Origin: Lamellibrachia satsuma
Lineage: Eukaryota > Annelida > Polychaeta > Sabellida > Siboglinidae
Direction of reading: 5' to 3'
Length of the DNA stretch: 64,000 bases
Assembly: GCA_033239005.1 (NCBI GenBank)
Contig: BSQZ01000021.1
Location: 6,855,501 to 6,919,500, forward strand
How positions within the stretch are numbered: position 1 is the stretch's first letter; each line of letters starts with the position of its first letter. Below, in pieces: positions 1 through 11,211 of this stretch. The position numbers were made by a program, and so were the translations under genes. Under the pieces are notes generated by a model. The model saw nothing but the letters and a program-made list of their open reading frames with translations. It was not told the origin of the DNA and made no database searches.

Positions 1-172
1 CATTAGTACTAATTATAGCTAAAAAACTGGGCTAGAAACAGTTGATCCTGGGTAAGAGCTTTGAATTGTTGGAACAATAATTTTAAAACATTTATCTTAG
101 AAAGAAAAACATATACATTTCTTGCATTACATAAATGAAAAGTGCACTATTTGCTGAACAAATTATACATAC

Positions 173-326
173 TTGTTAACACGAATGGGAAGTGTTAACT
201 GGCCATCATTTGGATCAATCCTCAAGTGATAATGGGTCAAACTAGTAGCGGCCGGTTCACTCCACGAGACTTTCAAGGAGTTGGGTCCTCTCTCGGCCAA
301 TACAACCTCGGTCACTGTTGCTGGCT
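173..326 (-). CDS. FN3 exon, N-terminal half of a domain (last exon in window)
   Basis: After an acceptor ending CAG at 327-329, the exon starts in phase 1 and reads P-A-T-V-T-E-V-V, then S-L-K-V-S-W (B-strand Trp) and Y-H-L-R-I-D-P, the first half of an FN3 fold. It stops at a GTATGT donor (167-172) in phase 2, unlike the one-domain exons upstream. The 154-bp length agrees with phase 1 in and phase 2 out. The second half of the domain must lie beyond the window start. The split-domain structure and divergent sequence mark the edge of the duplicated array and the start of an older part of the gene. Its neighbour at 757-1020 ends in phase 1 and joins it as ...T-T-E-P-A-T. Confidence 0.72.
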
Positions 327-406
327 CTGTGATCAACGTAAATAATATATTATATTATAGTTGCACATAACAGAAATATTAGTAATATTTTAAAGGAAAT
401 ATAGCA

Positions 407-618
407 CAGTCTCCATTAAGTCAACAACGGAGCTTTCGGAACCCTCTCTGTCTCTTTATCAGTGTTAGTGCGAGCTGCTATCCGGTGTCATGTGACATTG
501 TTGGTGGCTGTCACATGATAGTTGTTACACGAACATCGCGGGACAGCAGCTCACACTAATGCTGACGAAGGGACTGATAGGGATCCGAAAGTTCTGTTGA
601 GCCTTAATAGAAACTCTG
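407..618. repeat. Foldback/MITE-like inverted repeat
   Basis: The left arm (407-about 505) and the reverse complement of the right arm (about 520-618) match over roughly 95 bases with scattered mismatches: both contain CTTTCGGA, an AGTG-GAGCTGCT block and ATGTGACA near the centre. It sits in the intron between the two most 3' FN3 exons. No coding capacity is visible. The family is not recognised; a non-autonomous DNA transposon is the simplest reading. Confidence 0.7.
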
Positions 619-756
619 AAGGGTAACTGTACTTCATTTAAATGAATGTAACAGAGTCCGATATCAATTTACATGCTAATTACTCGCTCACTGGCTAACA
701 AGTACACTCACATGCACGCACTCACGCACAACAGTGATCCAACATATATAATTTAC

Positions 757-1020
757 CTGTGGTGATGTCTTTTGAAGAACCACTGCTTATGTCTGGGCCT
801 CTCAGAGTAAACACAGTCACTGTGTATCTTGTTCCAGCTTCTAAATGTGTTATTTCTTGTTGCTGCACGTCACCAACGTTCACAGTGACCCCTGGGGACT
901 GTTCTGGCTTCGCATATATGATTCTAAAGCCAGAGTATAACCCATCTGGCTTTGTCCACTTCAGGTTGAAGTATGACTGTCCACGACTATCATAAGTAAG
1001 ATCCTTCACTTGACTTGGAA
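757..1020 (-). CDS. FN3 domain exon (divergent)
   Basis: The exon lies between an acceptor ending TAG (1021-1023) and a GTAAAT donor (751-756). It is 264 bp, phase 1 to phase 1. It starts V-P-S-Q-V-K-D-L, has the B-strand Trp in F-N-L-K-W-T-K-P, a C-strand G-F-R-I-I-Y, and the E-F turn L-E-A-G-T-R-Y-T-V-T-V, ending D-I-T-T. It is only distantly similar to the type I and type II repeats, so it was not part of the recent expansion. It joins in frame to the half-domain exon at 173-326. The 7.9-kb intron upstream of it is filled with CR1-like LINE sequence. Confidence 0.85.
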
Positions 1021-1908
1021 CTACAAACAAAATAACCACAATGCATGACCACTGAAATTACTTATTATTGCTTGTTTTATTCATTTATGTTTTAGCCATA
1101 ATAGTACAAAGATTATCCTTTATAATCTTTGTTTCATAATCATTGGAAATAAACTGACTGAAATGAATAGTTGCATACTCTTATTCTAAATAAAATTATG
1201 TGAAGTGTAGTGGGTTTATATATGGGGTATGGACCTGGTTTTCCATGAAGTTGATGTTGTGTGCGTAACATGAGACTCAAGATGCATCTAAAACAATGTT
1301 GTGTGCTTGAAATGAGACTCAAAATGCATCTAAAACAATTAATAATTATTTATTAATAGTTGGTTTTACAATAAGCAAAGCACACCTTATTTCAATCAAT
1401 ACAAAATTAGAACATCACATAAAAAATTATATGTTACAGTAGCAGCCAGAACTTCAGGACACCCCACAAAATATTACGAAAAATCCCGAAATGTTGAGAC
1501 AATTTCATCCGGAGTGAGTTCAAAAGTCATATTTTGTTTGAAAGCCTTTCACTTCACACTGACTAAATACACTTCGGCATGGAATTGAAGAGCTGATGCA
1601 GACACTGGCAACACTGAGTCACTTTGGTATAAATTTAAAGGTACTGGTCTACTGAACAAAGTTAGGTAAAATATAACCAGCATATGTCACTTTGGAGGTA
1701 AAAATCATAACAATTTGTTTTATTTAATTTAACAAAATTGTCTAATATCAATTTAAATCTTGTAAGCTACTTAGTAGAAATGAATCGACCTCAGTGTTAT
1801 AAAAGTAATTAATGTTGTGTCCTAAATAATATCAGCGGGAGTATCTTGGAGCAGCAGCGATTTCATTTTGGTGCAGAGAATTGACAGAAAAGCGTGGAGT
1901 ATCGACTA
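1021..1908. other. Intron, mostly unassigned
   Basis: AT-rich intron sequence with no supportable coding region. It includes a small direct duplication of about 40 bp (about 1,259-1,298 and 1,299-1,338, sharing GAGACTCAA-ATGCATCTAAAACAAT). Confidence 0.5.
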
Positions 1909-2213
1909 GAACAAGTATTACTATTGCATATATATTATACATAAACGTATTGTAGACATATAGTAGGAAAGAGTTTTTGTTAATAATTAGTCAGAGGCAG
2001 TATTTTAGCGTAAGTTAGTTCCGGCAGGGAAGTCAGTGAACGATATAATAGGGTTGTTTACCATTCGAAAATTGAGATAGCATAATGAATAGTCAGAACG
2101 AGTGGAATATTGGTTAGAACTAAGAATAAGTATTACTATTACACATATATTATATGCAAACTTCTTATAGACATATATTAAGAAACTGTTTTTGTTAACA
2201 TAGACAGTATTTT
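1909..2213. repeat. Two diverged direct repeats about 205 bp apart
   Basis: The stretches at about 1,909-2,008 and 2,116-2,213 share AGTATTACTATT, CATATATTAT, TAGACATATA, a GTTTTTGTTAA block and GACAGTATTTT in the same order. They directly precede the ORF1-like part of the + strand CR1-like element, so they may be 5' UTR monomers of that LINE. That link is inference. Confidence 0.45.
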
Positions 2214-2541
2214 TCCTGGACTCATATATTCAGCAAGTGATCAAGGGGGCTTGTTTACAGGTCGTGAATTAAACTGGTGTATCAAATAATTGTTTACAAT
2301 GTTGAATATATATGAGATAAAGTGATAAATTTACATAAATTACATACATAAGGTAATATCTGAGACAGTTTTCAGACATTTTTGATAAAACACCGAGTTC
2401 ATTGTTTTGTTTACACAGTGTTCTCTGTATTTGCTAGGTGGCAGGCATATTTTTTGTAGCTTAGTAGAAAAAACATAGTTAGCAAACATATTATTGTCAT
2501 TGTTAAATTAACTCCTAAATAACCCAGCCTAATGTGTTCTT

Positions 2542-5255
2542 TTGAACACAAAAACAGCCTTATTCAAGGGTAACTTAGCAATAGCAAACAAATTAAGACA
2601 AAATGTTGTGATGGCGCCATGCAAATGGCAGGTAAAGGCCACCAGGCATTTAATATGCGGCAGTGGGAGCAACTGGGTGGACTTTGTCAAGTCCGGGTGT
2701 GAGAAGCCCTGGGCTGAGGTTCAGGTGGATAGTTTTAGTTTTGAGTGTTGGGGATGTACAAAGATGAAGGAACTAGAAGTGGAGTTGGACAGCTGAGGCT
2801 GCTCATTGTGGCAATGGTGGGAAGGGAACAGGTGGGTTATGCCAGTGGTTCCAGTGGCGGGACAGTAGAAAATAAAGAGGGGGAAAATGATGAAAGAGAT
2901 GCTAGGGAGAGCTCACCTAAGCCTGAGATGAGGCTGAGGGGAGGTAAGGTGACAGGTTGTAGGGAGACAGGATATCAGGAGACAGGTCGATAGCAGACGG
3001 GAAGGAAAGAAACAAGAGGGAAGACAACTGGAGTGAAGGAGATGGGAGAGGGGGAGACAGGAGCGAAGGAGACCGGAGGGAAGAAGACGAGAGTGAGGTA
3101 GACGGGAGGGAAGGTGTCAGGAGGGAAGGCGATGGGAGCATAAGTTAGCCAGGAGATGGGAGGGAAAGGTGACAGGTTGATGGGTGAGTTACCACAAAGG
3201 TAACTATAAAGATATGTAAAAATAGTTACCATAGCTAGATTGGGATAGCATGCTGAGGAATAAGACCACAATTGAATGTCGGAATATTCTAAAATATGAA
3301 ATTGAGAGTATCATCGAAAAATTTGAAAAAACAAGGAAACAGTCTAGAAAGAAACACTTGTCAAAAGAAGCTGATAGAAAATAGCATTCAAGCAAACTAT
3401 GTGGAGGGTTTATAGGCATACCAGAAAGGACAAATACTATGCAAATTACAAAGAGGCACTTAATGCAGCTACAACTGAAATTAGACAATCTAAAAAAGCT
3501 ATGAGCAAAAACTAGCATGTAACATAAAAAATGACAGAAAACGTTTTTATGCATATGTCAGGAGTAAACAAAATGTACAAGACAAGGTTGGAAATCTAGA
3601 AGACAGTGCTGGAAATATAATATCACAAGGGTTCTTAATGGTGGAAGACCTAAACGGTTACTTCAGTTCAGTGTTTACCAGAGAGGATATTAGTTCATTA
3701 CCAGTTCCAGATGCTATATTTCAGGAGGCTAAATCTGACTATTTAGGACCATTAATTGTAACTCCAGAATTGGTAGCTAAGAAAATAAAGGCAATGAAGG
3801 ATAATAAATCATCTTGAGTGGATATAATTCCTCCTAAACTACTAATGGAAACAGTAGAACAAATTAGTATACCACTTGCAAAAGTATTCAAATTGTCATT
3901 AAAAGAGGGATTGGTTCCTTTTGAATGGAAATAAGCAAACATCATACCATTATTTAAAAAGAGGGTTCGAGAAATAAGTCAGAGAATTACAGACCAGTGA
4001 GTTTGACATCAGTGATTTGTAAATTATTAGAAAGGTTAATTAAAAACCATATGGTGGACTTCCTTATTAAGCATAAATTATTAAATTCATCTCAACTTGG
4101 ATTCCTAAAAGTGAGGTTATGCTTACCAAATATGTTATGTTTTTGGGAAGAAATCACTAAGTGGATAGACGTGGGATCGCCAGTAGATATTATCTATCTA
4201 GATTTTCAGAAAGCTTTTGACAAAGTGCCACATCAAAGATTACTACTTAAATTAAAAGCACATGGTATCGGGGATGGCATAACTGACTGGATAGAACAAT
4301 GGCTGACTGACAGAAGACAGCGTGTTGTAGTAGACAGAGAAGTTTCAAACTGGAAATCAGTTTTTAGTGGGGTACCACAAGGATCAGTATTAGGACCTTT
4401 AATATATTTAATATATATCAACGACTTGGACGACAATATAACAAGTACTGTACTGAAATTTGCAGATGACACAAAAGTGTTTAGAAAGGTTAATACTGAT
4501 GGTGATAAACAACATTTACAAAATGATCTAGTCAGATTAGTGAAATGGTCTGAGAAATGGCAGATGTTGTTCAATTTTGGGAAATGTAAATGCCTACATA
4601 CAGGACACGGGAACTTGGATGTAAACTATACAATGGGAGATACTGTTCTGGGTACTACTGTAAAAGAAAAGGACTTAGGAGTTACAATAAGTGCTCATAT
4701 GAAAGTTTCAGAGCAGTGTGGTATTGCAGCTTCAAAGGGTAACCAAATTCTTGGGTTGATTAGGAGAAACATAACATACAAGGAAAAAACTAATTATACC
4801 TATATATAAAGCAATAGTTAGACCTCATTAAGAATACTATATACAAGCATGGAGACCATATCATAAGAAGGAAATAGATACGCTTGAATGCATACAAAGG
4901 AGAGCAACTAAAATTATTCCAGAACTGAGAGACCTTAGTTATGAAGAACGCCTGAAAGAATGTGGTTTAACAACTCTAGAAACAAGGCAGTTAAGAGGAG
5001 ATCAGATTGAATTTTTTTAGATATTGAATGGGTACGAAAATATTGATAGAAATATGTTTTTATCACTCAAGAAAGATAGCAGAACTAGAGGACATGAGAA
5101 AAATTAGTAAAGGCTCAGTGTAGATTGGATATCAGGAAGTACTCGTTCTCATAGAGGACAATAAATTAATGGAACAAATTGTCTACAGATGGTATAACTG
5201 CTAGCACCGTGAATATGTTTCAAAACTAGGTTGACACATATCTCAGGAGGACTCT
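2542..5255 (+). mobile_element. CR1-like LINE, degenerate, internal deletion
   Basis: The 5' part (2,542-about 3,180) encodes an ORF1-like protein with a Cys-rich PHD-like stretch (F-E-C-W-G-C at about 2,740) followed by a Gly/Glu/Thr-rich repeat region. Around 3,180-3,215 it jumps directly into ORF2 sequence lying after the endonuclease; the esterase and endonuclease parts present in the minus-strand relative at 5,256-7,640 are missing. The RT domain follows at 3,700-4,810 and the C-terminal LINE region runs to about 5,250, with several stops and frameshifts. It lies antisense within an intron of the FN3 gene. It is not functional. Confidence 0.85.
3997..4809 (+). pseudogene. Reverse transcriptase fragment of CR1-like LINE ORF2
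   Basis: The 270-codon open stretch shows RT motif A (L-D-F-Q-K-A-F-D-K-V-P-H), motif B (G-V-P-Q-G-S-V-L-G-P) and catalytic motif C F-A-D-D-T at about 4,459-4,473. It is the longest intact piece of ORF2. Upstream, the same protein continues in other frames with in-frame stops (for example in the A-M-K-D-N-K-S-S stretch at about 3,792-3,818). Downstream, the C-terminal L-E-x-I-Q-R-R-A-T-K and S-Y-E-E-R-L-K-E-C-G-L-T-T-L-E motifs are frameshifted. It is therefore a dead copy and not a host gene. Confidence 0.88.
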
Positions 5256-7640
5256 TTTTTGCTTTGCTGGTGTGCTATTTTGCTAATAGCTTCTTTTGAC
5301 AAGTGTTTCTTTCTAGACTGGTTGTCTTGTTTTTTCAAGGGAACAAATTGTTCAATCATTCAATATTTTAGAATGTTCCAACATTCATTTCCTGTCTTAT
5401 TACTCAGCATGTTATTCCAATCTACCTTTGCTAAGTATTTTCTCATATCTTTATATTTACCTTTGTAGAAGTTTCTCCTGTATTTTTTTGTATTTTTACT
5501 TTCTGATTTTACATTGATGTCAAAATGTATCTGATTATGATCACTGTTACCCAATGGTTCATGTATTTTAACATGGGCCACTAATTCGTTTTGTGAAGAC
5601 AAAACTATCTAATACATTCTCCCTATGGTTGGTTCTAGCATATGTTGAGTACGGAAGCTATCCTGTATTAAAAATAGAAACTGTTGGTCCTCATCTCCTG
5701 TACTCTCTAGAGATTTCCATTGTATGTGTCCATGGTAAAAATATCCCATTATGATACATTCCCCTTTACTAACTTCCTTTATAGCATTTTGTATTTTTGT
5801 GTTATCCTCTTCGTTTATGTTTGGACTTCGGTAAACTAATCCAACTGTTAATGTTGAATTTCCTGTAACTATGTTGCACCAAAATGCTTCATCACAATCT
5901 GCTTCCCTTTCTAATTTATTTCATAAGCCTGAATAGATTTTTTAATATACAAAATCATTCCCCCTCCCATTCTTCCTATTTGATCTTTCCTAAACATTAC
6001 GTATTGTGTCAATCCTAATTCAGCATCTTAAATGTCTTTGTTGGCCCATGTTTCAGTTATACCAGTTATGTGAGGGTCAATATCTTCTACGATAATGTTT
6101 AATTAATGTTTCGTACTGTGCTCCTTGCATTTAAACTTCAGAAAAGTTTACCTGATATTTTGTTACTAGTTTCTGTGTACTAGTGGGCAGTAGTGGCCTC
6201 TTGTCCTGTTTGAGGCCTCCAAGTGCTGTGCTTCTAGTTTAAACAATGTTTGCTACCAAAAAATATTTCTGATGCAACCCATTCGTGACAGTTCATCCGC
6301 AAACAGTGCTGCACCTATTCTTTGAGATGTCAGCCCTCCAAAGAACAATACCTACAAACAAATAAATCCAGCTTTCTCTTCTGTACATAGCTGCTGAACT
6401 AGCGTGTTAATTGTAATTTTCTGGCAATTTTGATAAATCAGACTCCTGTTTACCATTACTGATGAAATCTCATAACATAATTATCTGCTCAACCCATGTC
6501 TGCTTAGGTGTTCTGACTAACTACCTGTATTTCTTAACTACGGCAGTTGTACACTCACTCTCTGCGTTATTAGTCCCTATGTGAACTAAAACAGATCTCC
6601 CCTTGCTAGTATCCATGATTTTCTCAACGCTTTCTGTGACAGCCTCTATTTTTACCCCTGGAAAGCAAACCACCACATCGTCCTCCTTGTTTAGCACTCT
6701 TTTTTCCTAACTATCAAGTCCCCTTCTATCATTACCTCAGAGTAGCTCCTGCATTGAATCCTTTCCATCATATTCTGTCCTGCAGTGTCCGTGTCACTTG
6801 GCAGCATGTTATTCATCTCCTTCTCGCCCATCAACGTGCCACCTTCCCCTCATGGTTATTTTGTGCTCCTGGCACTTTCACTCCTGATGCCTCCGTTTCC
6901 TTTGCTTTCCCTCCTGTCTACTTCAATCGCATCTCCTTTGCTCGCATCTCCTTCACTCCTGTCTCCTTCGCTCCCATCTCCTTCACTCCTGTCTCCTTTG
7001 CTCCCATCTCCTTCACTCCTGTCTCCTTCGCTCCCATCTCCTTCACTCCTGTCTCCTTCGCTCCCATCGCCTTCCCTCCTGTCTCAGTCCATCCCTTCTC
7101 CTTATGCCCTGTCACATTACCTCCTCCCAGATTGAGGTGAGCTTTCCCTAACATCACTCTGATCGCCTCCCCCCACTTTACCATCCACTGTCCCCCACTG
7201 GAACCACTGGCACAACCCACCTATTCCATTCACACAAACACCAAAACAAGCTCCACCTTTAGTCCCTTCATCTTCGATATAAGTAAATATGGTAGATCAT
7301 GTACTTCTATATCAAGATGAGCTAAATGCAAGTAGATATTCTGCAATATTTTGCAGGCTAGGCCTTAATTTTTTATTCTACCGGTGATCCACATAGATCG
7401 GGTTATATTGGTGCTTTATGCAAAAACTCACAACAGTTCCCAATCTCCCACTTACTGCACTGATCACACAGACGATCTAGAAAGAAATCGAAATCGGTGT
7501 GCTTACAAAAACTCTCAGGCACAACCCATCTACTGGGATGTTTGACATTAATGATTACGTAGTCACTACTTTTTGCTCTGATTATTTTCCGATGTTGCAA
7601 ACTGAAAACCCATCGCATCATCCCAGATGTAGTTCCTTAA
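5256..7640 (-). mobile_element. CR1-like LINE 5' part, opposite orientation
   Basis: Read on the minus strand, the order is: a Cys-rich ORF1 start (about 7,620-7,400), the repeated K-E-T-G-V-K-E-M-G region (about 7,140-6,900), an SGNH-esterase-like stretch (V-V-V-C-F-P-G, then V-L-V-H-I-G-T-N-N-A at about 6,600-6,550), an endonuclease remnant (I-M-G-Y-F and H-G-H-I-Q-W-K at about 5,750-5,710; G-N-S-D-H at about 5,550), then the start of the endonuclease-RT linker. It stops at about 5,260, where the plus-strand element also ends. CR1 ORF1 proteins are known to carry PHD and esterase domains, which fits. Many stops are present. Confidence 0.75.
6918..7090 (-). repeat. 30-bp tandem repeat inside LINE ORF1
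   Basis: About five copies of a 30-bp unit (plus-strand core CTCCTTCGCTCCCATCTCCT) encode G-A-K-E-T-G-V-K-E-M on the minus strand. Thirty bases keep the frame, so the repeat lengthens ORF1 in ten-residue steps. A related but degenerate Gly/Glu/Thr repeat is present in the plus-strand copy at 2,940-3,180. Confidence 0.85.
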
Positions 7641-8330
7641 CTTCCTTGCCTGTCAACTTGCCCCTACAGGTAACTGGTCAGACCGTGACATTGCACTCAG
7701 CAGTGCACAAGTGCAATGTGTTACAAACATGTATTTATTGTAGTTTATATGTTTACACTTAAATGACGGATATGCTATTCATTATGTACTACAGGTACTA
7801 TTTGTTTTATGTATGTACCTTTAATCAAAACATTATGGCAATTTCAAGCGAAAGCAACTTTTATTTTACTGCTTGCAGTTTGCCTAAAATTACAAATGTC
7901 ACCATGTTAATCACAGTGCATGAGCATGCATGTCTCTGGAAAATAGCATGGTGCTATCATCTGTTCCCTGTTTTAACATGATTTTCAACTTGCCCAAGCC
8001 ATGAGCTTGCCCCATGTTGCCCTACTCAAAACGGAAATCATGGCACATTTGTAATGCTAGAAAAAGGCTCTTCACAGTGTTGCTAAACAATAAATATTGA
8101 GTCTTTAGTGATATTCACAATTGTCACATGTGAACTCATACTGGGGGAGTTGCTGTTGAATCCATCTGTGCAGGTAAATTCATTTCTGCATCTGATAAAA
8201 TTATATCTTCATGTACCCTGCATCAGATCAGAAGACGATGATCCAGGGTCATGTGCTGCACATTTCCGGTGTGTACTCAAATGAATCAGCAATAATCTTT
8301 TTTCAGCTTGTTTGACAAAGAGTGTACAAC
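7641..8330. other. Intron, unassigned
   Basis: No coding region or repeat family was recognised here. It lies between the minus-strand CR1-like element and the next CR1 fragment. Confidence 0.4.
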
Positions 8331-8337
8331 ACACAGT

Positions 8338-8785
8338 AGGAATGGACATACTTAGTTACGAAAGTCGCTTATTACACTGTGGTTTGACAACACTAGAGAC
8401 CAGGAGACTAAGAGGAGACCAAATAGAAGTGTTTAAAATAGTGAATGGATGTTGAGAGGAATATGTTCTTCAAACTTAAAGAAGGCAGTAGAACCAGAGG
8501 ACACAAAGCAGCATTAGTTAAGGAGCAGTGTAGGTTGGACATGAGAAAGTACTCTTTCTCACAGAGGGTGATAAATGAATGGAACAAACTGCCAAATGAT
8601 TGTGTTAATGCTAGTAGTGTGAATATGTTTAAAAATAGAATTGACAGATATTTGATAAGGGCGGGCTACACATAGATGAGAAAATTGTTGGACTCTCGAT
8701 AAGCCAATGGCTTCCTTGTCCACTTGCCATCTGGAACTTGTTGTTTGGGATGGCAATCTTGTTAAATCTTGTTTAATCTCTTGTT
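8338..8785 (+). mobile_element. CR1-like LINE 3' end
   Basis: The C-terminal motifs L-S-Y-E-S-R, C-G-L-T-T-L-E-T-R-R-L-R-G-D-Q and (after a frameshift near 8,445) K-Y-S-F-S-Q-R-V-I-N-E-W-N-K-L-P are followed by the typical short 3' UTR (AAGCCAATGGCTTCCTTGTC, then GATGGCAATCTTGTTAAATC). The same 3' UTR recurs at 63.1 kb. It is a 5'-truncated insertion about 170 bp from an FN3 exon. Confidence 0.85.
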
Positions 8786-8953
8786 ATTTTTAGCCTACAT
8801 CTTGAGAAATTCCTATTTGCTGCAAACAAATGGTGTCTGCTATAAAAAAATCTATCAAATCAAAATCATCCCCTCCTTTGGTCAAATGCAGGATCCACAG
8901 CCTGTCCAACACAGTGAACACAATTCGTGTCATGACAGTATGTATAAACTTAC

Positions 8954-9208
8954 TTGTGTAGAAGGAATCTGTGAGAGGTTCACTACTCTGATCTCCACTT
9001 TTGGTAACCACGACAACGGTGTACTCTTGGCCAGCTATCAGTCCAGTGAACTGCTTTGTTCCTTTGGTGCCCTCGGCTACTGTCTGCTCTGTCCCACTGT
9101 CTAGTTTGACTGTGAACCCTGTGTTGTCCCCATCACCAGCGTCCCATGTGACTGTCAGTGAACTCACAGTCCTGCCACTCACAACCAGGTCCTTTGGGAC
9201 ATTCGGTT
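8954..9208 (-). CDS. FN3 domain exon, type I (sixth, most 3')
   Basis: 255 bp, phase 1-1, donor GTAAGT at 8,948-8,953. The domain runs P-N-V-P-K-D-L-V-V through S-L-T-V-T-W-D-A (B-strand Trp), G-F-T-V-K-L-D-S (C strand) and L-I-A-G-Q-E-Y-T-V (E-F turn Tyr) to S-F-Y-T. It matches the other type I exons almost residue for residue, but its end (S-E-P-L-T-D-S-F-Y-T) resembles the type II exons and it has I instead of T in L-T-A-G. The CR1 3' end at 8,338-8,785 lies in its downstream intron. Confidence 0.9.
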
Positions 9209-9764
9209 CTGAAAGTTATAAGCACATGAAATATATAAAATAAATATTATTTATTTCCTGTTACAAATACCTCCGGAAAGGTCATTATCAACTACTAGTA
9301 CTAGCTAAGTTACCTGGCATTGCACAGGGAGAAAGGCAGCCATAACTAGGAAGTAATGGATACGTTGTCAACACTTTTGGGAAGTTGTGTAGTTTTCTGG
9401 TGTCATGTCATATTTCGTATGCAACATGCGCAGGACATGTGATGCACCACAGTGAAATAGCCAACAGAGTCCTGGTCTAGACGCTCGATGGCCCTCAGAG
9501 AAGAGGTTGACCAACAACAACTCTACAAGACACCATATAGAAGGACACGAGACTCAGTGGGACAAACTTACTAACCGCAATAAAGAACTGAAACCACTGG
9601 AAGGAAATCATTTGAGCACCATATTAAGTAGACGACATAAGTAAAGTAAGTAAAAGATATTCCATTTACAGGAAAGTCAAACCTTCGATGCACAAGCTTT
9701 TGTATACAAACACGTTCATGCACCCACATGTTAACCAATTGTATATAAACATAAACACACTTAC
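9209..9764. other. Intron between two type I FN3 exons
   Basis: 556 bp, the shortest intron in the array. The 5' part (9,209-9,240) resembles the corresponding flank of the 16,976 exon. The stretch next to the downstream exon's donor (about 9,660-9,764) resembles the flanks of the 12,412 and 23,622 exons. The middle is unassigned. Confidence 0.55.
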
Positions 9765-10019
9765 TAGTGCGAAAGCTTCTAGTTAGACTGTCACTGGTCT
9801 GGTCTCCGCTCTTGGTAACCACAATGATAGTGTACTCTTGACCAGCTGTCAGTCCAGTGAACTGCTTTGTTCCTTTGGTACCCCCAGCTACTGTCTGGTC
9901 TGTTCCACTGTCTAGTTTGACTGTGAACTCAGTGTTCTCCCCATCACCGGCGTTCCATGTGACTGTCAGTGAACTCACAGTCCTGCCACTCACAACCAGA
10001 TCCTTTGGGGCATTCGGTT
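9765..10019 (-). CDS. FN3 domain exon, type I (fifth)
   Basis: 255 bp, phase 1-1, acceptor TTTCAG, donor GTAAGT at 9,759-9,764. It encodes P-N-A-P-K-D-L-V-V, S-L-T-V-T-W-N-A-G-D-G-E-N-T-E-F, then L-T-A-G-Q-E-Y-T-I-I-V-V-T-K-S-G-D-Q-T. The conserved Trp, Leu and Tyr of FN3 are present. It differs from sibling repeats by a few residues (N for D after Trp, E-N-T-E for D-N-T-G). The repeated G-T-K-G-T-K-Q-F-T block in the D-E region is the type I signature. Confidence 0.92.
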
Positions 10020-11205
10020 CTGAAAGTTGTAAATACATCAAATATGCATGACATTCAAACAAGCACAACCATAAATTTAAATTTGATTGTTATATCTTTA
10101 CAGATAACTAGCTGGTAACAACAAGTCGAGATGAAGCCCATCACATTCATTGTATGAATGTAGTTATGTAGTCAAACTTATATATTTTCATTTGGTCACC
10201 TGTATGGTTAATTAAGTTGTCAAAATAATTTGATTTGGAATTTGTACCAAACAGTCATTATTTTGCTGTCAACCTGTCATTTTCTGAGAAAAGCTATTCC
10301 AACTGAGTTATTTATTTCTCTTGCATCATCTACATCCACTTCAATGTAAAATCATAATTAAAGATGATACAACAAAATATTTGATAATTTTCCATACAGA
10401 AAACAAACTAAAATTTGGACAGTTTGCTATTGTCTAGATTGATTTTATAAACATTCCCTACAATGTATGAGAGCAGCAGAATAAATTTATGCAAATATTT
10501 GGACCTGGGGGTGCATATATCATTTGCAAATTGGACTGCGGGTAAAAAGTCCACTGGATTTCCTTGTAGGCTACATTTTTTCCTTCCAAGGATTCCAAAT
10601 TGTGGCTCGGAAGAGTAAGACCGTAAATTTTTTATTCCGTCGGAATCCTTTGTTCTCAGGAACTCAATATGGTATAGTATTAATATTATTGGTTACAAAT
10701 TGTATTTGGCTGGTCTGCGAAATGATATTATGATATCTGAGTTATCACCGGTGTTATAGTTTCACTTAGGCTTAGCCACGATGGCACCATATCACTGTTA
10801 ATCGAGACAACATAAGGATAGTTTAAAGTTTCATAAAAAATTAGAGTGGACCCATGATAAGAGTTTTTGGCAATTTTCCTGCAATTTTGTGTTACATGTT
10901 AACACATATGTGTATTGGTTCTTATGGTGCTAAAGTGCTGATGCTGGTCTTAAGATAAAGCTAAGACATTGTCTTGTCCACAGATGTGCATCACGTGGCA
11001 GTTGAAAAGTATTTAGTTGCGATGGTCCATGACCTTGATATACCCAAAATGAGTAAACTCCGATTTTGATCAAATTTGATCTTTATGAAGGTCATTGTAT
11101 CAACAGTTTTCAATCAAAATATTATAATAGTCCAAATATAAGTTTGTGAGATACAATAATTTAACGTTAATGAACATTTTGCACAACCTAATTTAAGGCT
11201 ATTAT
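10020..11205. other. Intron, unassigned
   Basis: AT-rich sequence without recognisable coding or mobile signatures. The first 40 bases (CATGACATTCAAACAAGCAC region) resemble the same-side flank of the 12,412 exon. Confidence 0.45.
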
Positions 11206-11211
11206 AACTTC

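Noticed and set aside
9001..10051. Plus-strand open frames opposite the type I FN3 exons (also at 12,414, 16,978, 21,637, 23,624)
   Set aside because: They recur at every exon only because the exons are near-identical. They are Val/Pro/Ser-rich antisense shadows without start context or domain, whereas the minus strand has FN3 core residues and splice sites.
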